From: Phenylobacterium sp.
GTDB lineage: Bacteria > Pseudomonadota > Alphaproteobacteria > Caulobacterales > Caulobacteraceae
Length of the DNA: 64,000 nt
Direction: 5' to 3'
NCBI RefSeq assembly: GCF_004299445.1
Contig: NZ_SCTC01000063.1
Coordinates: forward strand, 1 to 64,000
The notes under the pieces were generated by a model. That model saw only the letters and a program-made list of their open reading frames with translations. It was not told the origin of the DNA and did no database searches. Positions 50,403 to 59,123 of the stretch are shown here, in pieces. A program made the translations under genes and the position numbers. Positions within the stretch are counted from its first letter, which is position 1, and each line of letters begins with the position of its first letter.

Positions 50403-53400
50403 TCAGTGAAAATCCCGGCTGCGGATCAGCGCGCCGGTGACGTTGGAGCGGGCGGCGATCTCGGCGCCGTCCTCGCGCAGTTTCGAGAGCTGACCCGAGA
50501 GGTCCTCGAACCGCTCGGCCACCACGTGGACCACGCCCTCGACGCTCTGCACCTGGCCGTGGACGACCAGGAACGACGAGGTCATCACCAGCCGCCGGTG
50601 GGCCTCGAAGACGTCGCGCCAGACGACGATGTTGGCGATGCCGGTCTCGTCCTCGAGGGTCATGAAGGTGACGCCCTTGGCGGTCCCCGGCCGCTGGCGC
50701 ACCAGCACCAGGCCCGCCACCGCCAGCCTGCGCTTGTCGCGCGCCGTCTTCAGCGCCACGCAGGGCACGATCCCCTGCTGCGCCAGGGCCTCGCGGAAAA
50801 AGTCCACGGGGTGGGCCCGCAGCGACAGGCTGGTGGTGCGGTAGTCCTCGGCCACCCCCTGCGAGGCGCTCATGAACGGCAGCTGGACCTGGGCCTCCCT
50901 GGTCTTCTGGCGCAGCAGCAGGGGCGCGGCCTTCGCGGCGTTCCATTCGCCGGCCAGGCCCTTTACGGCCCATAGCGCCTCGCGCCGGGTGACGCCCAGA
51001 CTGCGGAAGGCGTCGGCCTCGGCCAGCAGCTCCAGTGAGCGGCGGCTGAACCCGCCCAGCCGCGCGAAGTCCTGGACGCTCCGGGCGCCGGCCGCCCGGG
51101 CCCGGACCAGGGCGGCGCCGTCGGCCTTCTCCTTCAGGCCCTTGATCTGATGCAGCCCCAGGCGGACGGGGCGCAGCCGCTCGCCCGGATCGTCCTTCTC
51201 CTCGAGCGTGCTGTCCCAGTCGCTGAACATCACGTCGGGGGGACGCACCTCGACGCCGTGCTCGCGGGCGTCGCGCACCAGTTGGGCGGGCTGGTAGAAG
51301 CCCATCGGCTGGCTGTTGAGCAGGCCCACCAGGAAGGCGTCAGGCCAGTGGTGCTTCACCCAGGCCGACACATAGACCAGGATCGCGAAGCTGATCGCGT
51401 GGCTCTCGGGGAAGCCGTACGAGCCGAAGCCCTCGATCTGCTGGAAGCACCGCTCGGCGAACTCGCGGTCGTAGCCGCGGTCGACCATCCCCTTCACGAA
51501 CTTCAGCCCGTGCTCGCCGATGGTGCCGATGTTGCGGAAGGTCGCCATGGAACGCCGCAGCCGGTCGGCCTCGTCGTCGGTGAACTTCGCCGCCACGATG
51601 GCCACGCGCATGGCCTGTTCCTGGAAGAGCGGCACGCCCTTGGTCTTCTCAAGGATCTCGCGCAGCTCGTCCTTGTCGCCATGGTCGGGGTGCGGCTCGG
51701 GATAGGTGACGGGCTCCTCGCCGTTGCGGCGCTTGAGGTAGGGGTGGACCATGTTGCCCTGGATCGGCCCCGGCCGGACGATCGCAACCTCGATCACCAG
51801 GTCGTAGAACTTCCGTGGCTTCAGGCGGGGCAGCATCGACATCTGAGCGCGGCTCTCGACCTGGAAGACGCCCACCGAATCGGCCTTGCAGAGCATGTCG
51901 TAGACCGCGGGGTCTTCCTGCGGGATGTGGGCGACGTCGGTGACCTCGCGGCCGTCGATGGGCGGCAGCAGGGCGAAGCTCTTGCGCAGCGCGGTCAGCA
52001 TGCCCAGCGCCAGGACATCGACCTTCATCAGCTTCAGGGCGTCGATGTCGTCCTTGTCCCATTCGATGAAGGTGCGGTCCTCCATGGCGGCGTTGCCGAT
52101 GGGCACGGTCTCGTCCAACCGGCGCTTGGTCAGCACGTAGCCGCCCACGTGCTGCGACAGGTGGCGCGGGAAGCCGATCAGCTCCTGGGCCAGCGCCGTG
52201 GCGCGGCGGATTTCGGGGGCGTTGGGATCGAGACCCGTCTGACGGATGTGGTCTTCGGGGATTTCGTCGCCCCAGCTGCCCCAGACGGTGTTGGCCAGCG
52301 CCGCGGTGATGTCCTCGGTCAGGCCCAGCGCCTTGCCCACCTGGCGGATCGCCATGCGCGGGCGGTAGTGGATGACGGTGGCGACGATGGCGGCGCGGTC
52401 GCGGCCATAGCGACGGTAGACATACTGCATCACCTCCTCGCGCCGCTCGTGCTCGAAATCGACGTCGATGTCGGGGGGCTCGTTGCGGTTCTCGGAAATG
52501 AAGCGCGAGAAGAGCAGGTCCTGATCCTCCTTGGTCGGATCGACCGAGGTGATCCCCAGGCAGAAGCAGACGCAGGAGTTGGCCGCCGAGCCGCGGCCCT
52601 GGCAGAGGATGCCCTGCTCGCGCGCCCAGCGGACGATGTCGTGCACGGTCAGGAAGTAGTTGGGGTAGTCCAGCTTCTCGATGAGGGCGAGCTCGTGGGC
52701 GACGAGGCGCTTCACCTTGTCGGGCACGCCCTTGGGATAGCGCCACGCGGCCCCCGCCCAGCTCAGGTCGCTCAGGTGCTGGATCGCCGTCTTGCCGGGC
52801 GGCACGGGCTCATCGGGGTATTCGTAGCGCAGCTGGTCCAGGTCGAATCCGACGCGCTGGGCGATCTCGACCGTACGTTCGATCGCGCCGGGGAAGCGGG
52901 CGAACAGGCGGGCCATCTCGGCCCCCGGCTTCAGGTGGCGCTCGCCGTTGGCGGCCAGGCGCAGGCCGGCCTCGTGGATGGTGCAGGTCTCGCGGATGCA
53001 GGTCAGCACGTCCTGCAACGGGCGCCGCTCGGGCCCGTGGTAGTGGACGTCGTTGGTGGCGACCATCGCCATCCCGCTGCGTTCGCAGAGCGCGCCCAGC
53101 TGGCTCAGGCGGTGCAGGTCGCGGGGGCCATAGCGGCGCGAGGCCGCCAGCCAGACGTCGGGCAGTTCGTGGGTCAGCCGGCGCAGCTCGCCTTCGAACG
53201 CGTCGTCCAGCCGGTCGGGCGGGACCACCAGCGTGAGCTGGCCCTGCGCATGGGCGGCGAAGTCTTCCCAGTGCAGCTCGCACTCGCCCTTCTGCGAGCG
53301 CATCTGGCCGGCGGTGAGCAGCTTGGTAAGCCGGCCATAGGCCTCGCGGTCGGAGGGATAGACGATCAGGCTGGGCGTGCCGTCGACGAAGTCGAGCCGG

Positions 53401-53612
53401 CAGCCTGTGAGCGCGCGGATCTTCGAGCCGCTCTCGCGCAACTCCTGCATCTGCCGCCACGCCCGCACCACCCCGGCCAGGCTGTTGCGGTCGCAGATGC
53501 CGATGGCCTCCAACCCCAGCGCATCGGCCCCGGTGACCAGCTCCCACGGATGCGACGCCCCGCGCAGGAACGAGAAGTTCGTCGTCGTCTGCAGCTCGGC
53601 GTAGCGGGTCAT
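50403..53612 (-). CDS. dnaE2: Error-prone DNA polymerase III alpha subunit DnaE2 (ImuC)
   Basis: 1069 residues from the ATG at 53612. PHP-like domain start [17 protein letters not shown], the catalytic aspartates in [16 protein letters not shown], a helix-hairpin-helix region and a C-terminal OB fold ([15 protein letters not shown]). DnaE2 with ImuA and ImuB performs damage-induced translesion synthesis in bacteria without umuDC. Here a VOC gene and a 169-base repeat region separate it from imuB. Confidence 0.96.
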   Translation of the reverse strand: MTRYAELQTTTNFSFLRGASHPWELVTGADALGLEAIGICDRNSLAGVVRAWRQMQELRESGSKIRALTGCRLDFVDGTPSLIVYPSDREAYGRLTKLLTAGQMRSQKGECELHWEDFAAHAQGQLTLVVPPDRLDDAFEGELRRLTHELPDVWLAASRRYGPRDLHRLSQLGALCERSGMAMVATNDVHYHGPERRPLQDVLTCIRETCTIHEAGLRLAANGERHLKPGAEMARLFARFPGAIERTVEIAQRVGFDLDQLRYEYPDEPVPPGKTAIQHLSDLSWAGAAWRYPKGVPDKVKRLVAHELALIEKLDYPNYFLTVHDIVRWAREQGILCQGRGSAANSCVCFCLGITSVDPTKEDQDLLFSRFISENRNEPPDIDVDFEHERREEVMQYVYRRYGRDRAAIVATVIHYRPRMAIRQVGKALGLTEDITAALANTVWGSWGDEIPEDHIRQTGLDPNAPEIRRATALAQELIGFPRHLSQHVGGYVLTKRRLDETVPIGNAAMEDRTFIEWDKDDIDALKLMKVDVLALGMLTALRKSFALLPPIDGREVTDVAHIPQEDPAVYDMLCKADSVGVFQVESRAQMSMLPRLKPRKFYDLVIEVAIVRPGPIQGNMVHPYLKRRNGEEPVTYPEPHPDHGDKDELREILEKTKGVPLFQEQAMRVAIVAAKFTDDEADRLRRSMATFRNIGTIGEHGLKFVKGMVDRGYDREFAERCFQQIEGFGSYGFPESHAISFAILVYVSAWVKHHWPDAFLVGLLNSQPMGFYQPAQLVRDAREHGVEVRPPDVMFSDWDSTLEEKDDPGERLRPVRLGLHQIKGLKEKADGAALVRARAAGARSVQDFARLGGFSRRSLELLAEADAFRSLGVTRREALWAVKGLAGEWNAAKAAPLLLRQKTREAQVQLPFMSASQGVAEDYRTTSLSLRAHPVDFFREALAQQGIVPCVALKTARDKRRLAVAGLVLVRQRPGTAKGVTFMTLEDETGIANIVVWRDVFEAHRRLVMTSSFLVVHGQVQSVEGVVHVVAERFEDLSGQLSKLREDGAEIAARSNVTGALIRSRDFH

Positions 53613-53658
53613 GTGACGGCCTAACAGCGCGCCGCAGGCGCAGTTTTTTGAACCACGG

Positions 53659-53746
53659 AAAACACAGAAAACACGGAAGGGGCGAGCTGGGGCCGAGCCG
53701 CAGGGCATCCCCGGCCCTTCTGTGTTTTCCGTGTTTTCTGTGTTTT
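53659..53746. repeat. Inverted repeat with (AC)GGAAAACACAG-type arms
   Basis: AAAACACAGAAAACACGGAA at 53659-53678 is the exact inverse of 53727-53746. Each arm is built from a short CACGGAAAACACAGAAAA-like period of about nine bases. The 48-base middle is GC-rich. It lies between dnaE2 and the VOC gene. Confidence 0.8.
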
Positions 53747-53781
53747 GAATCTTGTTGGCGCTGATACGCCCGGGGCGTGTC

Positions 53782-54186
53782 TCACGTCAGGTCGGTGAAC
53801 GGGTTGAAGGCCACCTCCCAGCGGTTGCCTTCGGGGTCGGCGAAGTAGCCGGAGTAGCCGCCCCAGAAGACGTCCTGCGGCGGCTTCAAGGCTGTCGCGC
53901 CGGCCGTCAGCGCCTTGGCGAAGACGCCATCGACGGCAGCCTTCGAGGGCGCGTTGTGAGACAGCACGACCCCGCCGGGCCCGGAGCCTTCAGACGAGAC
54001 GCCGGCGTCGGCCGCGGAGGCTTCGCGCGGGTAGAGGCCCAGCCATGTCCCCTCTAGGCGGAACATCACCATGTCGTCGCCGGGCGTGTAGTTGTGGGTC
54101 GGGAAGCCCAGGCCGTCGCGGTAGAATGCGAGCATGCGAGGCAGGTCGTGGACGCCGAAGGTGATGAGGCTGATCTTGGGCTTCAT
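53782..54186 (-). CDS. VOC-family glyoxalase-like protein
   Basis: 134 residues. [40 protein letters not shown] and [18 protein letters not shown] form the VOC pattern with a His and Glu that may bind a metal. Similar to small lyase/dioxygenase-like proteins of unknown substrate. It is inserted within the imuA-imuB-dnaE2 unit, 15 bases after imuB. Confidence 0.85.
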   Translation of the reverse strand: MKPKISLITFGVHDLPRMLAFYRDGLGFPTHNYTPGDDMVMFRLEGTWLGLYPREASAADAGVSSEGSGPGGVVLSHNAPSKAAVDGVFAKALTAGATALKPPQDVFWGGYSGYFADPEGNRWEVAFNPFTDLT

Positions 54187-54201
54187 GGGGTCTCCTCGAG
54201 T

Positions 54202-55866
54202 TCAGGCGAACAGGCCGTGCAGCCACCACTTGGCCGGGGCGTCGGGGTCGCCGTAGAGGCCGGCGCGGAACAGCCAGAAGCGGCCGCCGTCCTGATCCTC
54301 CACGCGGTAGTAGTCGCGGACGTGGGTGATCGAGATGTCGCCGATCTCGCGCCGCCACCATTCCTCGCCGATCCGTTCGGGGCCCTCGGCGCGACGCACC
54401 TGATGCACGCGGCCCCGCCAGCGGAACTGCCGGGGCGGGTCGTCGGGCAGCAGCGCGAACACCTGCTCCAGGGGCTCGGGCCGGCGGAAAAGACGGACCG
54501 GGCGGGGCGTCTCGCGGTCCCAAGGGCGGGCTTCGGAGAGAGGCGCCCCCAGAGCGGGCTGGCGGCCCACCGCCTGCTCGGGGACATGGGTTTCCACGGG
54601 CGCCGCCCGCCACACCCGCTCAGACCCCAGGCGGTTCACCAGCCGGTCGACCAGGGGGGCCAGGCCATCCTCCACCGCCGCCTCCGGCCCGGTCTCGATG
54701 CGCGCCTGGCGGCCCGACACCGCCTCGACGGCATAGGCGCAGATCGTCACCGACTCGATGCCGAAGCCGGGGTCGACCGTCTCCAGCTTGGGCTGGAACA
54801 GCCGCGCGATGCGGCGCGCGTCGCGGCCGGCCAGCGACAGACCGATGGTGAGCGGCAGCGTTTTCCCGTCCACCCTGTGGAAGGCGATCTCGAACCGGCG
54901 CGCGCCATGGCCGCCGGCCTCCAGCCGGGCGCAGAGCTTGGCCGCCGCGTCCTGGGTGACGCGGGCCATGTCCTCGGGCGCGCTGATGGGCTCGAAGAAA
55001 GCCAACCGGTCGACCCAGGGCGTGGGCGGGCGGCGATAGCGCAGCGCCTCGGCGCTGCGGCCCAGGGCCTGGTCCAGCCGTTCCAGCGTGCGCGCGCCGA
55101 ACCGACGGCCCAGGGGGGCACGGGGAATCTCCATCAACTGGCCCACCCGGCGCAGCCCCAGCCGCTCGATCTGGGCGGCGGCCTCGGGTTCGAGCCGCAG
55201 GGCCGCGGGCGGCATCGGCTTCAACAGGTCGCCCTGACCGCCCGGGGGCGCGATCGTCCCGTCCCGACCGAAGTGGGCCAGGGCCCAGGCCGCGCCGGGG
55301 GTGTCGGCGATGGCTGCGCGGAACGGCAGCGCGTTCTGGGCCAGCCGTCCCTGGAAGTCGGCCAGCATCTCGGCCTCGCCGCCCCACAGGTGGGCGACGC
55401 CGGTGATGTCGAGGAACAGTCCGTCCGGCGCATCGGCCGCCACCGCCGGCGAGAAGCGGACGCACCAGTCGACCAGGGCGGTGAGGGCCGCGGCGTCCGC
55501 CTCGGGCTCGACGTCGGCGGTCGCCAGCTCGGGGACCAGGGCCATGGCGTCGGTGGCCTTCTGCCCGACGTGCAGCCGCAGGCGAGAGGCCTCCACGCTG
55601 ACCGCGGCCAGCCGCCGGACCTGCCGCACCGTCTCGATCAGGGCGAAGGGGGGCTCAGAGCCCCTTCCCTCTTGCGGGGAAGGGGTTGGGGGTGTCGGCG
55701 CTGAGGTTCCGGTTTGCGCACCCCCACCCCCGGCCCCTCCCCGCAAGGGGGAGGGGAGGTGACCCAGATGCCCTCCGCTAGGCGGCGCGTCGGACTGCGG
55801 GGGATTGCGCCGGCGCCAGTTCGCGATCGCCCAGGTCGGCGACCAGGCGCAGAGGATGCGCGACAT
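54202..55866 (-). CDS. imuB: ImuB, inactive Y-family polymerase-like protein with in-frame repeat insertion
   Basis: 554 residues. It begins MSRILCAWSPTWAIANWRRR and continues after a foreign stretch (about residues 24-71) at PFALIETVRQVRRLAA, then the Y-family palm and finger region (WGGEAEMLADFQGRLA) and a C-terminal part with WRGRVHQVRRAEGPERI. ImuB lacks catalytic residues and links DnaE2 to the sliding clamp. The stretch is Gly/Pro/Ser-rich and is encoded by a palindromic element. The start overlaps imuA by 89 bases. Confidence 0.92.
   Translation of the reverse strand: MSRILCAWSPTWAIANWRRRNPPQSDAPPSGGHLGHLPSPLRGGAGGGGAQTGTSAPTPPTPSPQEGRGSEPPFALIETVRQVRRLAAVSVEASRLRLHVGQKATDAMALVPELATADVEPEADAAALTALVDWCVRFSPAVAADAPDGLFLDITGVAHLWGGEAEMLADFQGRLAQNALPFRAAIADTPGAAWALAHFGRDGTIAPPGGQGDLLKPMPPAALRLEPEAAAQIERLGLRRVGQLMEIPRAPLGRRFGARTLERLDQALGRSAEALRYRRPPTPWVDRLAFFEPISAPEDMARVTQDAAAKLCARLEAGGHGARRFEIAFHRVDGKTLPLTIGLSLAGRDARRIARLFQPKLETVDPGFGIESVTICAYAVEAVSGRQARIETGPEAAVEDGLAPLVDRLVNRLGSERVWRAAPVETHVPEQAVGRQPALGAPLSEARPWDRETPRPVRLFRRPEPLEQVFALLPDDPPRQFRWRGRVHQVRRAEGPERIGEEWWRREIGDISITHVRDYYRVEDQDGGRFWLFRAGLYGDPDAPAKWWLHGLFA
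55661..55757. repeat. Palindromic element inside imuB
   Basis: Left arm 55661-55694 (CCCCTTCCCTCTTGCGGGGAAG and a G-rich end), right arm 55719-55757 (CACCCCCACCCC, then CCCCTCCCCGCAAGGGGGAGG). It is the same design as 46331-46429 and lies within the coding frame without stop codons. Confidence 0.75.
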
Positions 55867-56572
55867 CGCCTGCCTCCCAGGAATAGGCCTGATCGGCCTC
55901 GAGGATCCATGCGCCGGAGCGGCCGCCCCGGCTGCGTTCGAGGGCCACGGAGAACCGCGGGTTCCCCAGGCCGAATTCGCCGGCCGGCGGCTCGGACGGC
56001 GCGGAGACCACCCGCCACCGCGTGGCCGCGATCGAGCCGGCGGCCTCCTTGCGGCCGACCCCGCCGAAGGGCCGGCGCTTGATGACGAAGCCCGTAGCGC
56101 CGCGCTTCTCGCAGGCCAGCTGCAACCGACGCCCTGCGGTCAGGTCCACCGCCTCGACCTCGCCGAACACCGCCGAGATCCCGACCGTGGCCAGCGCGTC
56201 CTCCATGACCGCCAGCGCCTCGGTCTCATCGCGGACGCACACCTGGATCAGCCGCTCGACCGGGAAGCCCAGCCCGGCCAGCCCAGGCGCCCAGAGGTCG
56301 TCGCGGCGCAGCACCCATACCGCCTCGCCTCTGAGCGCCAGCGGCGCCGCCATCAGCGCCGCATAGGCCGCCGGGGCGGCGGAGGTCTCGGCCTCCAGCC
56401 CCGCGCCGGTGATCTCATGCCAGCGTCCCAACGGCAGCCCGCCGCCCGCCAGCTTGCCGTCCAGGGCCGCGTCCCCGAACGACAGCACGCCCGCGTCCGC
56501 CCGCCCGCCGCTCTCGATCGCGGCGACCTTCGCAACCAGCGCGGCGATCCGCTTGGCGCGAAAATCGGACAT
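55778..56572 (-). CDS. imuA: ImuA, RecA-like accessory protein
   Basis: 264 residues from the ATG at 56572. A RecA-fold core: GVLSFGDAALDGKLAGGGLPLGRWHEI and YAALMAAPLALRGEAVWVLRRDDLWAPGLAGLGF match the ImuA type. It stimulates the mutasome. The LexA-type box lies 19 bases before the start. The stop at 55778 lies within imuB, close to the edge of the repeat element. Confidence 0.9.
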   Translation of the reverse strand: MSDFRAKRIAALVAKVAAIESGGRADAGVLSFGDAALDGKLAGGGLPLGRWHEITGAGLEAETSAAPAAYAALMAAPLALRGEAVWVLRRDDLWAPGLAGLGFPVERLIQVCVRDETEALAVMEDALATVGISAVFGEVEAVDLTAGRRLQLACEKRGATGFVIKRRPFGGVGRKEAAGSIAATRWRVVSAPSEPPAGEFGLGNPRFSVALERSRGGRSGAWILEADQAYSWEAGDVAHPLRLVADLGDRELAPAQSPAVRRAA

Positions 56573-56590
56573 GGCTTTGGGACTCCTTTT

Positions 56591-56605
56591 GTTCCATTTT
56601 TGTTC
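56591..56605 (-). promoter_or_regulatory. LexA SOS box (GTTC-N7-GTTC)
   Basis: GTTC at 56591-56594 and 56602-56605 with exactly seven bases between them, the alphaproteobacterial LexA site, 19 bases before imuA. It should put the cassette under DNA damage control. Confidence 0.88.
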
Positions 56606-56635
56606 TAAACCAGGAACGAGCAGAGTCAACGTCTC

Positions 56636-56779
56636 ATCCCTCCCCTTTATGGGGAGGGACAGGCCGCCAAGCGGCCAGGGTGGGGAAGTGTGGGTCGGAG
56701 CGCCGAGGTCGGGGAGGATCAACGCTTCCCCACCCGGCCGGCCTGCGGCCGTCCACCCTCCCCATAAAGGGGAGGGATC
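56636..56779. repeat. MITE-like element between imuA and the TonB receptor gene
   Basis: ATCCCTCCCC-TTTAT-GGGGAGGG at the left end and its inverse at the right end (about 56757-56779). Inner pair GGCCAGGGTGGGGAAG and CTTCCCCACCCGGCC. Each end is itself a hairpin. The right end touches the stop codon of the receptor gene. Confidence 0.7.
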
Positions 56780-58961
56780 AGCCGCCGGGTCCGCCGAAGT
56801 CGAAGCCCTGATCGCGCTGGCGGCCGCCGAACGTGTAGGTGACGCCCAGCAGCACGGCGCGGTTCCTGGCGTCGGACTTGTTGCGCTCGCGGTAGAGCGG
56901 GGTGTCGATGACCGAGGCGAAGCCCTGGGTGCCCAACACGTCCTGCACGGTGACGACGCCCGAGAACTGGTCGTTGAACTTGTGGCGGTAGCCCAGGTTC
57001 ACCCCGCCCTGGGGCTTGCGGTAGCCCTGCGACAGCAGCTGCTTGCCGTTCACGAAGCCCTGCACCTGCAGGAAGTCCTTGTCCGAAGCCTGCCAGCCCA
57101 GCGAGGCGCGGCCGAAGGCGGTGTAAGCCGAGCGCACGCCCGAGCCGAAGCCGAGGTCGCGGGCGTCGATTTCGTTCCAGACCGCGTTGCCGCTGATGTT
57201 GTAGGTGACCTTGCCCGGCAGGCGTCCGTTGGCCACGAGCTCGACGCCGGCGCTCTGTGAGCGGCCGATGTTGGCCTTGGTCTGCAGGATCACCCCGCCG
57301 CCCAGGTCCTGGAAGACATCGTTCACCGAGTCCCGCGTCCGGCGGTAGTACCCCGTGGCGAGCAGGACCACGCCCTGCTTGCGGTACTGGTACCCGGCCT
57401 CGAACGAGTCGGTGACCTGGGGCTTGAGGTTCGGGTTCCCCTGGAACTGGTTCGTCGGGTTCACGTAGACGCGGAACGGGTTGTAGTCCTGCGCCTGCGG
57501 CCGCTGCACGCGCCGCGAATAGCTGGTCTTGAGCTGCTGGATGTCGCTCAGCTTGTAGGTGAGGTGCAGGCTCGGATAGAGCCGCACATAGTCGTTCGAG
57601 GCCTTCAGGCCCTGGGTCACCTGGTCCAGATCGATCTGGGTGGCTTCGGCCCGCAGCCCCGCCAGCGCTGTCAGGTCGCCCAACGGCCGCTCATAGGTGA
57701 GGTAGGCGGCGTGCACCTGCTGGTCGAAGCGGAACAGGTTTGAGCGCACCGGATCGACGGCATAGGGGCCTGCGCCCGGGCCGCGGGTGAAGGTGAGCTC
57801 ATAGTCGTTGTCGTCGGCGTCCCAGGCATAGCCCAGCTTCAGCTTGGCCTCGTCCGGCAGGGGCTGCGAGTAGTCGACCTTCAGCCGGGTGGACCAGAAG
57901 TGGTTGCGGTTCTGGCTGAGCTCGAACGCCGAGCCGTTGGTCGGCAGCCGGAAGGTGCGCAGGATCGGCCGATCCCGGTCGTCGTTGCTCAGTTCGCGCG
58001 ACGCGGTGGCCGTGAACTCGTGGTCGTCGGCCCACTTGTAGCGATAGCTGACCTGGGCCTCGAGGTTGTCGCGATCCTGGCGAAGCGCGGTCGCATTGTC
58101 ATAGGCCGTTCGCGGGGCGCCGGCCGCCGTGGTCTGGCGCAGCGCTTCCAGCTGTTTGGTGTCGAACGCGACGCCGCTGTAGTCGAGCTCGAGGCTGATC
58201 CGCGTCCTGGCGTCGGGATCGTAATCGACCCCGCCGCGCAGGCCCAGGACGTCGGCCGCGCCGGTGCTGCCCGAGCGCAGGGTCTGGGTGACGAAGCCGG
58301 GTCCCGCCGGGTCCTGGAACTCGCGGTCGCTGTTGAACACCTGCTTGATGGAGTCGTGGCGCAGGTAGAGATCGCCGCTGAAGGTGAATTCCCCCTCCTT
58401 GCGCGAGACGCTGAGGCCCCCGTTCTGGCGGCCGCTGGACCCCACGTTGGCGCGCACGCTGCCGGCGAAGCCGGGCTTGGCGGTCTTCTTCGTAATGAGG
58501 TTGATGATCCCGGCGCTGCCTTCGGGGTTGAAGGCGGCCGAGGGGTTGGTGATCACCTCCACGCGCTCGATCTGGGTCGCGGGCAGGCTCTGCAGCGCCT
58601 GGCCCTTGTTCTCGCCCCTGAAGCGGCCCGATGGCTTTCCGTCGATCAGGATGGTGACGTTGGAGTCCCCGCGCAGGCTGACGTTGCCGTTCACGTCGAC
58701 CTCGACCGAGGGGACGTTGCGCAGCGCGTCGCTGATCGAGCCGGTGGTGGCCTGGAGATCGTTCGCGACGGTGTAGCTCTGGCGGTCGATCGAGGTGCGC
58801 ACCGGCGGCGCCGTGCCCTCGACCACGACCTCGCCGACGGCGGGGCCGGGGGCGGTCGCGTTGGGCGCGGCAGGTCGGACGGGCGCCGGCGTCTGAGCGA
58901 ACGCGGCGGACCCCGTGATCGCGAAGGCCGCGGTCGCGAGCCAGAACGAACGCTGAAACAA
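56778..58961 (-). CDS. TonB-dependent receptor, outer membrane beta-barrel
   Basis: 727 residues. Signal peptide ending ITGSAAFAQ, a plug domain (SISDALRNVPSVEVDVNGNV, LRGDSNVTILIDGKPSG, LPATQIERVEVITNPSAAF, GSAGIINLITKK) and a barrel of about 22 strands ending in GVTYTFGG. It has no N-terminal STN domain. Ligand unknown. The start is TTG at 58961 with GGGGGA upstream; a longer frame to 60389 runs antisense to the esterase. Confidence 0.9.
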   Translation of the reverse strand: MFQRSFWLATAAFAITGSAAFAQTPAPVRPAAPNATAPGPAVGEVVVEGTAPPVRTSIDRQSYTVANDLQATTGSISDALRNVPSVEVDVNGNVSLRGDSNVTILIDGKPSGRFRGENKGQALQSLPATQIERVEVITNPSAAFNPEGSAGIINLITKKTAKPGFAGSVRANVGSSGRQNGGLSVSRKEGEFTFSGDLYLRHDSIKQVFNSDREFQDPAGPGFVTQTLRSGSTGAADVLGLRGGVDYDPDARTRISLELDYSGVAFDTKQLEALRQTTAAGAPRTAYDNATALRQDRDNLEAQVSYRYKWADDHEFTATASRELSNDDRDRPILRTFRLPTNGSAFELSQNRNHFWSTRLKVDYSQPLPDEAKLKLGYAWDADDNDYELTFTRGPGAGPYAVDPVRSNLFRFDQQVHAAYLTYERPLGDLTALAGLRAEATQIDLDQVTQGLKASNDYVRLYPSLHLTYKLSDIQQLKTSYSRRVQRPQAQDYNPFRVYVNPTNQFQGNPNLKPQVTDSFEAGYQYRKQGVVLLATGYYRRTRDSVNDVFQDLGGGVILQTKANIGRSQSAGVELVANGRLPGKVTYNISGNAVWNEIDARDLGFGSGVRSAYTAFGRASLGWQASDKDFLQVQGFVNGKQLLSQGYRKPQGGVNLGYRHKFNDQFSGVVTVQDVLGTQGFASVIDTPLYRERNKSDARNRAVLLGVTYTFGGRQRDQGFDFGGPGG

Positions 58962-59123
58962 TGATTGTCCCCCAACGCGCCGCCCCCGCAGCACGCTCAC
59001 AAGCTGAAGTTCAAGGGTGCAGTAGCGGCAACTTTGTGACGAAGGAATTTCCGCGCCGATGCCTGCGGTTGCGGCCGCGGGGAAAACCTCGGCTAATCCG
59101 CCCCGCAAGACGGGAGGCGAACG

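Noticed and set aside
50365..50973. 202-codon frame at the end of dnaE2
   Set aside because: Shifted reading of dnaE2 with Arg/Gly-rich content.
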